A stretch of 8,849 nucleotides of DNA from Cellulomonadaceae bacterium (GTDB lineage Bacteria; Actinomycetota; Actinomycetes; Actinomycetales; Cellulomonadaceae). Positions 1 to 5,983 of the stretch are shown piece by piece (the stretch's first letter is position 1; each line of letters begins with the position of its first letter). The notes beneath the pieces were generated by a model. It was not told where the DNA came from. It was given only the letters and a program-made list of their open reading frames with translations, and did not search any database. The position numbers were made by a program, and so were the translations under genes. The stretch is from NCBI GenBank assembly GCA_031283115.1, contig JAITCK010000244.1:1-8849 (forward strand). Reading direction: 5' to 3'.

Positions 1-1965
1 ATCAGCGGCCCCGACGATCTCAAACGGCTGTCCGCCTCACAACTGCCGGGGCTGGCTGAAGAGATCCGCGATTTTCTGGTCGATTCAGTCTCCCGCACGG
101 GCGGCCACCTGGGCCCCAACCTGGGTGTTGTCGAACTGACCATCGCCCTGCACCGCGTTTTTGACTCCCCGCATGACGCCATCGTCTTCGACACCGGCCA
201 CCAGGCTTACGTGCACAAACTGTTGACTGGCCGTCACGATTTTTCTGACCTGCGACGGTCTGGCGGCCTGTCCGGCTACCCCAGCCGCAACGAGTCCGAC
301 CACGATGTTGTGGAAAACTCGCACGCCTCTGCGGCCCTCAGTTGGGTGGACGGTATTGCTAAAGCCCGGCAACTGCGGGCCAAAACCGCCACCCCCACAG
401 GTGCTGACGGCGCTGGCGGGGCAGGGCATACCCGACGGGACAAACCCGGCTACACGGTGGCTGTGGTGGGTGACGGGTCACTGACGGGCGGCATGGCCTG
501 GGAGGCCCTCAACAACATTGCCGCATCGGACAGGCGGCTAGTCATCGTTGTCAATGACAACGGCCGCTCCTATTCACCCACCATTGGTGGCCTAGCCAAC
601 CGCCTGGACACTCTGCGCACCACCCGCGAATACGAGCAGATCATCGGCTGGGGTGAGCGCACCCTGCTGCGCATGGGCAAGCCTGGGCGCTTCGTCTACC
701 AGTGGCTCAAAGGTTTACGCAAGGGTCTCAAAGAGGCCATTCAACCGCAAGGCATGTTTGAAGATTTAGGTCTCAAGTACATTGGCCCTGTCAACGGCCA
801 CGATGAACAAGCCTTAGAGCATGCGCTGGGGCGGGCCAAAGCCTACGGGGCGCCCGTCATTGTCCACGCCATCACTGAAAAAGGCCGCGGCTATGCTCCC
901 GCTGAAGCCCACGAAGCCGACCGATTCCATGCTGTAGGCCGCATCCACCCTGAAACCGGCCTGCCCGTTGTCCCCTCACGGTTCGGCTGGACCTCCGTGT
1001 TTGCTGACGAGATTGTTGCCATCGGGCGTGACCGTGACGATGTTGTTGCTATCACTGCCGCCATGCTGGAGCCGGTAGGTCTGGCCCCCTTCGCTGCTGA
1101 GTTCCCTCAGCGCACCTTCGACGTGGGGATCGCCGAACAGCACGCCGCCACCTCGGCCGCCGGAATGGCCTTCGAAGGCTTACACCCCGTCATCGCCCTC
1201 TACGCCACCTTCCTCAACCGGGCCTTTGACCAGGTACTCATGGACGTGGCCCTGCACCGGGCAGGCGTGACCTTTGTGCTTGACCGGGCCGGAATCACTG
1301 GCGACGACGGGGCCTCCCACAACGGCATGTGGGACATGGCCATGCTCCGCATCGTCCCTGGCCTTCGCCTGGCTGCCCCCCGCGATGAGGCCAGCCTGCG
1401 GGCAGCCTTGCGTCAGGCTGTGACGGTCGACGATGCACCCACAGTGGTGCGGTACCCCAAGGGTGAACTGCCTGCGCCCATCCCTGCGCTTGACGGCGAA
1501 GCTGCTGGTTCTGCTGACATTGACGTGGTCTACCGCAGCGGAGACGGTGACGGTTCTGACGTTACGCGCCTGCTCATCGTCGGCATCGGGTCGATGGTTC
1601 CTGCCGCAATCGAGGCCGCCCAGGCACTAGCCGTCGACGGCACCGACTCGGCTGCCAGTGCTGGTTGGGCTGACGGCGGCCTGGCTGTTACCGTGGTGTC
1701 ACCCACCTGGGTTCTGCCCATACCAGCCAGCCTGACCGCCATGACCAGCGACTACGACCTGGTCGTCACGGTGGAAGACGGCCTAGTGGACGGGGGAGTG
1801 GGCGCCATGCTGGCCCAGCGGGCTACCGCGTCCGGCATCCGCACTCCCATCCGCAGCCTAGGGTTGCCCACAGCCTTTTTGCCCCATGCCAGCCGCGATC
1901 ACATTGCCGCCCAAGCAGGCCTCACCCCTGACGGTATCGCCGCCACCGTCCGCGCCGCCCTCTGA
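1..1965 (+). CDS. dxs: 1-deoxy-D-xylulose-5-phosphate synthase (5' end cut by window edge)
   Basis: This cytosolic thiamine-diphosphate enzyme condenses pyruvate with glyceraldehyde 3-phosphate to make 1-deoxy-D-xylulose 5-phosphate, the first step of the MEP isoprenoid pathway. The frame is open from base 1 and ends at TGA 1963-1965, giving 654 visible residues. The first visible residues ([10 protein letters not shown]) match a point about 7-12 residues into typical DXS proteins, so only a short stretch is missing. Using visible-residue numbers, the motifs in order are GGHLGPNLG (His36), DTGHQAY (His67), the ThDP/Mg site GDGSLTGG (Asp158) with NDN at 185-187, FDVGIAEQH with the catalytic Glu379, and DGASHNG (His440). 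A Gly/Ala/Thr-rich stretch near residues 126-150 looks like an insertion compared with common DXS proteins. An internal in-frame GTG at 211 is not the start, because conserved DXS sequence continues upstream of it. The gene is followed by pflA on the same strand after 130 bp. Confidence 0.97.
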   Translation: MSGPDDLKRLSASQLPGLAEEIRDFLVDSVSRTGGHLGPNLGVVELTIALHRVFDSPHDAIVFDTGHQAYVHKLLTGRHDFSDLRRSGGLSGYPSRNESDHDVVENSHASAALSWVDGIAKARQLRAKTATPTGADGAGGAGHTRRDKPGYTVAVVGDGSLTGGMAWEALNNIAASDRRLVIVVNDNGRSYSPTIGGLANRLDTLRTTREYEQIIGWGERTLLRMGKPGRFVYQWLKGLRKGLKEAIQPQGMFEDLGLKYIGPVNGHDEQALEHALGRAKAYGAPVIVHAITEKGRGYAPAEAHEADRFHAVGRIHPETGLPVVPSRFGWTSVFADEIVAIGRDRDDVVAITAAMLEPVGLAPFAAEFPQRTFDVGIAEQHAATSAAGMAFEGLHPVIALYATFLNRAFDQVLMDVALHRAGVTFVLDRAGITGDDGASHNGMWDMAMLRIVPGLRLAAPRDEASLRAALRQAVTVDDAPTVVRYPKGELPAPIPALDGEAAGSADIDVVYRSGDGDGSDVTRLLIVGIGSMVPAAIEAAQALAVDGTDSAASAGWADGGLAVTVVSPTWVLPIPASLTAMTSDYDLVVTVEDGLVDGGVGAMLAQRATASGIRTPIRSLGLPTAFLPHASRDHIAAQAGLTPDGIAATVRAAL

Positions 1966-2095
1966 TGTGACCCTGCTCAACCACGTGGGGCGCGGCAACT
2001 GTGATGTTGGTTAGTTGAGGCGGGAAAGGGGCGATTTCGTACCCTTCTGCGTCGTGTCCGTAGCCAGCGGGGCGCGGATGGGGAACACTGTTGCC
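1966..2095 (+). promoter_or_regulatory. dxs-pflA intergenic region with a perfect CCACGTGG palindrome and possible weak promoter
   Basis: This 130-bp gap separates dxs from the preferred pflA start. It holds a perfect 8-bp palindrome CCACGTGG at 1981-1988, which overlaps GCTCAACCAC (1975-1984), the reverse complement of a word found in other gaps of this window. A weak promoter-like pair is TTGAGG (2015-2020) with TACCCT (2040-2045), but the 19-bp spacing is poor. GGGGAA at 2080-2085 is a modest ribosome binding site, 10 bases ahead of the ATG at 2096. No FNR-like site and no intrinsic terminator for dxs was seen, so read-through from dxs is possible. Confidence 0.3.
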
Positions 2096-3124
2096 ATGAC
2101 TGAAGCCCCTGCCGCTGATCTCTACCCCGATGTTATCGACGGAGCCGACGCGCCCGCCGGAAGCAAAGCCCCCACTGATGATGTGTCGGGCAAACGTGCC
2201 ACGGCAGTGATGTTCGGTGACGGGCACGGCGGCGCCCCCATCGAACTCGATGTTCCCACGGCCCCGCGCCGCCGCACCGGAGCAGGCCTGTCAGGCGTTG
2301 AAACCTCTGATGAGATGGAACGCAAAGACAAACTGACCATGATGCGCAGCGGCGAAATGGGGTCGGTGCACAGTTGGGAACTGGTCACCGCCGTGGACGG
2401 GCCGGGCACCCGCATGACCATCTTCTTCAACGGCTGCCCCCTGCGCTGCCTCTACTGCCACAACCCTGACACCTTCCTGATGAAGGACGGCGAACCCGTC
2501 ACCGCTGACGAGCTGCTCAAAAAGATCAAGCGGTACGCCCCCATCTTCAAAGCCTCCAAGGGCGGCATCACCCTGTCCGGTGGCGAGGTGCTACAGCAGC
2601 CCGCTTTCGCGGCCCGCATCATGCGGGGAGCGAAAGCGTTGGGCGTGCACGTCTGCCTGGACACCTCCGGCTACCTGGGCCGTAACCTCACCGACGACAT
2701 GCTCAACGACACTGATCTGGTGCTTCTGGACATCAAATCGGGTATTCCTGAAACCTACCAGAAGGTCACCGGCCAGGAACTTGGCCCCACGCTCGACTTT
2801 GCCCGCCGCCTAGCCCGCGAAGGCCTGCCCGGCGGTGTTGACCACGCCAACCCGGTAGAAGTGTGGGTGCGGTTCGTGCTGGTGCCCGGCCTGACCGACG
2901 ACCCGGAAAACATTGCCAAGGCTGCCGCAGATGCCGCCGAAATGAACGCTATTCGCCCCGGCACTGTCACCCGCGTCGAAGTGCTGCCCTTCCACCAGTT
3001 GGGCCGTGACAAGTGGAAAGAGTTGGGTCTCACCTACCAGCTCAACGAAACCCAGCCACCCAGCAAAGAATCTGTTGAAGCCGCCCGAGAGGCCTTCCGG
3101 GCCCACGGCCTGACCACCTTCTAG
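2096..3124 (+). CDS. pflA: Pyruvate formate-lyase activating enzyme (radical SAM), with long N-terminal extension
   Basis: This radical-SAM enzyme uses a [4Fe-4S] cluster and S-adenosylmethionine to place the glycyl radical on pyruvate formate-lyase, enabling anaerobic conversion of pyruvate to acetyl-CoA and formate. The cluster motif CPLRCLYC gives Cys114, Cys118 and Cys121 when the ATG at 2096 is residue 1. It is followed by CHNPDTF, the SAM-binding LSGGE (Gly162-Gly163-Glu164), LLDIKSGIPETYQKVTG, VWVRFVLVPGLTDD and LPFHQLGRDKW, all typical of PflA. The open frame extends upstream to 2015. ATG 2096 was chosen because GGGGAA lies 10 bases upstream; ATG 2078 and an internal ATG at 2315 are alternatives. 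About 85 residues precede the conserved SVHSWELV start of the domain, which is long for this family; they are Gly/Pro/Asp-rich and look disordered. The gene ends at TAG 3122-3124. No pfl structural gene is adjacent, so the partner must be encoded elsewhere. Confidence 0.93.
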   Translation: MTEAPAADLYPDVIDGADAPAGSKAPTDDVSGKRATAVMFGDGHGGAPIELDVPTAPRRRTGAGLSGVETSDEMERKDKLTMMRSGEMGSVHSWELVTAVDGPGTRMTIFFNGCPLRCLYCHNPDTFLMKDGEPVTADELLKKIKRYAPIFKASKGGITLSGGEVLQQPAFAARIMRGAKALGVHVCLDTSGYLGRNLTDDMLNDTDLVLLDIKSGIPETYQKVTGQELGPTLDFARRLAREGLPGGVDHANPVEVWVRFVLVPGLTDDPENIAKAAADAAEMNAIRPGTVTRVEVLPFHQLGRDKWKELGLTYQLNETQPPSKESVEAAREAFRAHGLTTF

Positions 3125-3157
3125 AAGTGTGGGTGGTTGAGCGCCAGCCCCTCGCGT

Positions 3158-4600
3158 TCAGGCCTGGACGATGAGTTTTTTGGTCAGGTATTCGTCGAGG
3201 GCTTCGGGGCCGCCTTCTGAACCGAAGCCGGACTCTTTGCGGCCGCCAAAAAAGGTGTCGCGGCCACCCACACCAAACTTGTTGACGGACACCATGCCGA
3301 AGTCCAGGCGGCGGGGCATCCGCAGGGCCCGGCTGGCGTCGGCGGTGAAGCAGAAGGCGGCCAGGCCGTAAGCCACGTCGTTGGCGCGGGCGACCACCTC
3401 ATCTTCGTCGGTGAAGGGGGTGACTACGGAGATGGGGCCGAAGGGTTCTTCTTGCATAATGTCGGCGTCGGCGGGAACGTCGGCCAGGAGGGTGGGCTGG
3501 AAGTAGTAGCCCACAGAGTCGTCGCCGGTACCCCCGGCCACAATCCGGGCGCCTTTGGCGACGGCGTCGTCAATGAGGGGCTTCATGGCGTCGAACCGGC
3601 GCTGGCTGGCCAGGGGGGCCTGCTGCACCCCGTCGGTGAAGCCGTCAGCCACCACTGCATTCTGCAGCAGGGCGGCGTAGGCGTCGATAAACCGCTGGTA
3701 GATGGCCTGCTGGACAAAGAATCGGGTGGGTGCCCCGCAGGATTGTGCGGCGTTGTGAAGTTTGGACCAGAAGGCTGAATGGGCGACGGCTTCTACATCA
3801 GCGTCATCGAAGACGATGACGGGGGCGTGGCCACCCAACTCCAGCATGATGGGTTTGGCTTGGGCGCCGGCCAGGGCGGCCAGGTGTTTGCCGACGGGGG
3901 TTGACCCGGTGAAGGACACCTTGCGGATGACGGGGGAGGCGATGAGGGTGGAGGAAATCTGCGCCGGGTCACCAAAGAGCATGTTGACTACGCCAGCAGG
4001 CAGGCCAGCATCGACGAGGGCTTCGACAACAGCGATAGCGGAGGCGGGGGTTTCTTCGGCGGGCTTGATGATAACGGTGCAGCCTGCGGCCAGGGCAGCA
4101 GCCAGTTTGCGGGCTGGGACGGTGACGGGATAGTTCCAGGTGGTGAAGGCGGCGATAGGGCCGATGGGTTCGGGTACCACCAAGGTGAGGCCGTCGCTGG
4201 CGCCGCCGGGGATGACGGTGCCGAAGCGTCGGGGGGCATCGGCGGCCATGGAGTCCATAATGTCGGCGGTGAAGAGGACTTCTCCGCGCGAGTCACCCAG
4301 GTGTTTGCCGTTTTCTAAGGTCATCCAGGCGGCAATGTCGTCTACCTGGTCGCGGAGCAGGGCGGCGGCGCGTTGGATGATGGCGGCCCGTTCGTAAGGG
4401 TTGGTGTCCCGCCAGTAGGTGTTGGCCCGGGCAGACGATTCCAGGGCTGCGTCGATGTCGGCTGCAGTGGCGACAGGGACGGCACCGATGACGGCCTTGT
4501 TGGCGGGGTTTTCGACGTCAATGGTGGCGCGGTCTCCTGCGGTGATCCACTGGCCGTCAATGAGGAGGCGGCTTTCGGGCAGGGTGCTGGGCTGGGTCAC
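3158..4600 (-). CDS. NAD(P)-dependent aldehyde dehydrogenase (succinate-semialdehyde dehydrogenase-like)
   Basis: This 480-residue protein is a full-length member of the aldehyde dehydrogenase superfamily, which oxidises aldehydes to carboxylic acids with NAD(P)+. The catalytic set is intact: Asn156 in TTWNYP, Lys179 in IIKPAEE, FTGSTPVGK at 230-238 for the Rossmann fold, general base Glu254 in LELGG, nucleophile Cys288 in QSCGAPTR, and Glu385 in EEPFGP. The C-terminal FFGGRKESGFGSEGG (450-464) resembles the semialdehyde dehydrogenase subgroup, but substrate cannot be read from sequence. It lies 76 bp downstream of the regulator gene in the same direction, so it may be co-transcribed and serve uronic-acid or sugar-aldehyde catabolism; that role is inferred. 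The start is GTG (complement of 4598-4600), supported by AGGAGA 5 bases upstream. The gene converges on pflA with 33 bp between the stop codons and no clear terminator hairpin there. Confidence 0.9.
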   Translation of the reverse strand: MTQPSTLPESRLLIDGQWITAGDRATIDVENPANKAVIGAVPVATAADIDAALESSARANTYWRDTNPYERAAIIQRAAALLRDQVDDIAAWMTLENGKHLGDSRGEVLFTADIMDSMAADAPRRFGTVIPGGASDGLTLVVPEPIGPIAAFTTWNYPVTVPARKLAAALAAGCTVIIKPAEETPASAIAVVEALVDAGLPAGVVNMLFGDPAQISSTLIASPVIRKVSFTGSTPVGKHLAALAGAQAKPIMLELGGHAPVIVFDDADVEAVAHSAFWSKLHNAAQSCGAPTRFFVQQAIYQRFIDAYAALLQNAVVADGFTDGVQQAPLASQRRFDAMKPLIDDAVAKGARIVAGGTGDDSVGYYFQPTLLADVPADADIMQEEPFGPISVVTPFTDEDEVVARANDVAYGLAAFCFTADASRALRMPRRLDFGMVSVNKFGVGGRDTFFGGRKESGFGSEGGPEALDEYLTKKLIVQA

Positions 4601-4605
4601 GGGCT

Positions 4606-4611
4606 TCTCCT
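4606..4611 (-). promoter_or_regulatory. Ribosome binding site AGGAGA for the aldehyde dehydrogenase (supports GTG start)
   Basis: Read on the minus strand, AGGAGA (complement of 4606-4611) sits 5 bases before the GTG at 4600-4598. This supports GTG as the true start. The proximal copy of the 12-bp direct repeat ends on the first base of this site, so a factor bound to the repeat could affect translation. Confidence 0.75.
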
Positions 4612-4644
4612 GTGGTGGTTGAGTGCTGAAAGTGTGGTGGTTGA
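4611..4644. repeat. Perfect 12-bp direct repeat, 22-bp period, upstream of the aldehyde dehydrogenase
   Basis: TGTGGTGGTTGA occurs at 4611-4622 and again, identical, at 4633-4644. On the coding strand of the dehydrogenase it reads TCAACCACCACA twice. The starts are 22 bp apart, about two turns of the helix, as expected if two protein subunits bind the same DNA face. The pair lies in the 76-bp gap between the regulator stop and the dehydrogenase start. A near copy with one extra G, AGTGTGGGTGGTTGA, lies at 3126-3140 beyond the other end of the gene. An operator role is inferred; a remnant of a dispersed repeat is the alternative. Confidence 0.6.
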
Positions 4645-4676
4645 CGTCGTTTACTGGTCGCTTGTGTCGCTGAGTG

Positions 4677-5852
4677 TCAGCGCCTGCTGGCGCGGGCCGG
4701 GGCGGTTGACTGCCTTTGGACGAGTTGGGGGGCGATGAGTAGGCGGTGGGCTGGACGGCGGGGGTTGGCCAGGCGGTTGACGGCTAAGGTGACGGCGCCG
4801 CGGCCAATGGCTTCGCGCGGGGGCTGTACGGCGGTCAGGGCCGGGCTGAACTTTCCGGCTACTTCGTCGTCGTAGGCGATGACGGACAGGTCGCCGGGGA
4901 TAGACAGGCCGCGTTCTTGGGCGTGTTGGACGATAGCGAAGGCTTCCGGGTCGGAGTGGACTAGCAGGCCGGTAGTGCCTTTGGTCAGGGCGGTTTCTAG
5001 GGCTGCGTCGATGGCGGCTGAGAAGTCTGCCGTGTCGCGGGCGGGGGTGGCGGCTTCGAAGAGCCGGGTTTTTTTGACGCCTAACTCGGCGCAGGCGGCC
5101 CGCCAGCCTCGGGCGATGAAGGCGGAGGTGGGTGAGTGGGTGGTGACCACTAAGCCCAGCCGCTGGTGGCCTAGGGCCAGCAGGTGGCGCACGGCTAGGG
5201 CGGCGCCCAAAGTGTGGTCGGATCGGACTACGTCAATGCCGCCTGGCGATTGGGGGTCGGTTTCACTGGGGGTTGCTGCCGTCATGTCGATGCCTGCGTC
5301 GCGTTCGACTAGCACTGTGGGTAGGCCGGAGGCGGCCAGCCAGTCGACTATTTCCCCGGCTCGGCCCCGGTCGGTGCGCGGGGCGATGACGAGGGCTTGG
5401 ACGCCGTCAGTGTGGGCGAGGTTTTCTAGGGCGGGTCGTTCGTCGTGCACGGAGTAGGAGGATCCGCGCAGTGTGATTCCTACCGCCCGTTCGCTGGCTT
5501 CGGCTTCCATGCCTGCGACGATGCCTGGCCAGTAGTAGTCGAGGCTGGGCACCATGACGCCCAGGCTGGCGGCGGTGATGACGGTGGTGGGGGAGGTGGT
5601 GCCCGATGGTGTCCCTGCTGGGCGTGGGGTGTCGCTGCGGGTGACGGCGCCTCCGTGGACGCGGCGCAGTAGGCCCAAGCGGTCGAGTTCACTGATGTCG
5701 CGGCGCACGGTGACGGGGGTGACGCCGAGGGTGGCGGAAATGTCTGCGACGCGCACGGCGCCGTCGCGGGCGAGGGCGGCAAGGAGGTGGGCGTGGCGTT
5801 CGGCGGCTAGGGGGATGCGGGCGGGTGCCAGGGGGTTGGGGGAGTCTGTCAT
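4677..5852 (-). CDS. Transcriptional regulator: DeoR-type helix-turn-helix plus LacI/PBP1-type sugar-binding domain
   Basis: This 391-residue cytosolic regulator combines two families. Residues about 19-70 form a DeoR-type winged helix-turn-helix, with VADISATLGVTPVTVRRDISELDRLGLLRRVHGG as its signature region, including the recognition segment near 45-56. Residues about 96-383 form a periplasmic-binding-protein-like effector domain as in LacI/GalR proteins, with LGVMVPSLDYYWPGIVAGME near its start, and IPGDLSVIAYDDE (318-330) followed by PALTAVQPP near its end. DeoR proteins normally carry a sugar-phosphate sensor, so this one probably senses a free sugar or oligosaccharide. It is divergent from the DUF2264-GH88 genes, which it probably controls, together with itself. 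The open frame extends to 5900, but the ATG at 5852 is preferred because AGGAGGG lies 5 bases upstream. A run of seven A on its coding strand (5069-5075) encodes Lys-Lys. The effector is unknown. Confidence 0.9.
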   Translation of the reverse strand: MTDSPNPLAPARIPLAAERHAHLLAALARDGAVRVADISATLGVTPVTVRRDISELDRLGLLRRVHGGAVTRSDTPRPAGTPSGTTSPTTVITAASLGVMVPSLDYYWPGIVAGMEAEASERAVGITLRGSSYSVHDERPALENLAHTDGVQALVIAPRTDRGRAGEIVDWLAASGLPTVLVERDAGIDMTAATPSETDPQSPGGIDVVRSDHTLGAALAVRHLLALGHQRLGLVVTTHSPTSAFIARGWRAACAELGVKKTRLFEAATPARDTADFSAAIDAALETALTKGTTGLLVHSDPEAFAIVQHAQERGLSIPGDLSVIAYDDEVAGKFSPALTAVQPPREAIGRGAVTLAVNRLANPRRPAHRLLIAPQLVQRQSTAPARASRR

Positions 5853-5857
5853 GCTGT

Positions 5858-5864
5858 CCCTCCT
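5858..5864 (-). promoter_or_regulatory. Strong ribosome binding site AGGAGGG for the regulator
   Basis: On the minus strand AGGAGGG (complement of 5858-5864) lies 5 bases upstream of the ATG at 5852-5850. It decides the start of the regulator gene over the earlier in-frame start at 5900, which lacks comparable support and would add 16 residues unlike the family. Confidence 0.85.
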
Positions 5865-5881
5865 GGTGGTGGGCGTGGGTC

Positions 5882-5946
5882 TTGTGTGATGCAGGCTCAC
5901 AGGTTGTGATTCGATCAGAAACGATCATAAGTGTACACAAACGTTT
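5882..5946. promoter_or_regulatory. Divergent control region with clustered operator-like repeats
   Basis: Several symmetric elements are packed between the divergent regulator and DUF2264 genes. TGTGA (5885-5889) and TCACA (5897-5901) form an inverted repeat with a 7-bp spacer, resembling a CRP-type site but one base too wide. TTGTGATTCGATCAGAA (5904-5920) is a 17-bp imperfect palindrome, with arms matching at 6 of 7 positions. TGTGAT recurs with a 20-bp period (5885 and 5905), and CGATCA recurs with a 10-bp period (5912 and 5922). GTGTACAC (5931-5938) and AAACGTTT (5939-5946) are perfect 8-bp palindromes, the second touching the -35 box of the rightward promoter. On the minus strand TATGAT (5929 to 5924) could be the regulator's -10 box, with only a weak -35. 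Binding by the regulator here is inferred. Confidence 0.55.
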
Positions 5947-5983
5947 TGACATGGACATAACGGCCTGGCTACCATCACCAACC
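5946..5983 (+). promoter_or_regulatory. Promoter for the DUF2264-GH88 operon, probably giving a leaderless transcript
   Basis: A perfect -35 box TTGACA (5946-5951) and a -10-like TACCAT (5970-5975) are separated by 18 bp. Eight bases follow the -10 box before the ATG at 5984, so transcription should begin at or within one or two bases of that ATG. There is no purine-rich ribosome binding site in front of the ATG, which fits leaderless translation, common in actinobacteria. The palindrome AAACGTTT overlaps the -35 box, a suitable place for repression. Confidence 0.6.

Noticed and set aside
1996..2017. CAACT...AGTTG inverted repeat with a 12-bp spacer upstream of pflA
   Set aside because: Five-base arms with a long spacer occur often by chance, and it does not match an FNR or ArcA-type site.
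3125..3157. Bidirectional terminator between the convergent pflA and dehydrogenase genes
   Set aside because: No stable GC-rich stem followed by a T-run could be found in these 33 bp on either strand.
5069..5075. Run of seven A on the regulator coding strand as a phase-variation or frameshift site
   Set aside because: It encodes Lys-Lys in a conserved-length domain, the frame is intact, and no downstream structure or alternative product is apparent. A single tract of seven is weak evidence.
5885..5901. Calling TGTGA-N7-TCACA a genuine CRP/GlxR site
   Set aside because: The usual spacer is 6 bp; the 7-bp spacer makes assignment unsafe, so it is reported only as an inverted repeat.
5825..5983. 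Longer reading frame upstream of the DUF2264 start, overlapping the regulator gene
   Set aside because: The extra residues are Trp/Cys-rich and unlike the family, overlap the regulator start and its ribosome binding site, and contain the promoter elements. ATG 5984 fits both alignment and promoter position.
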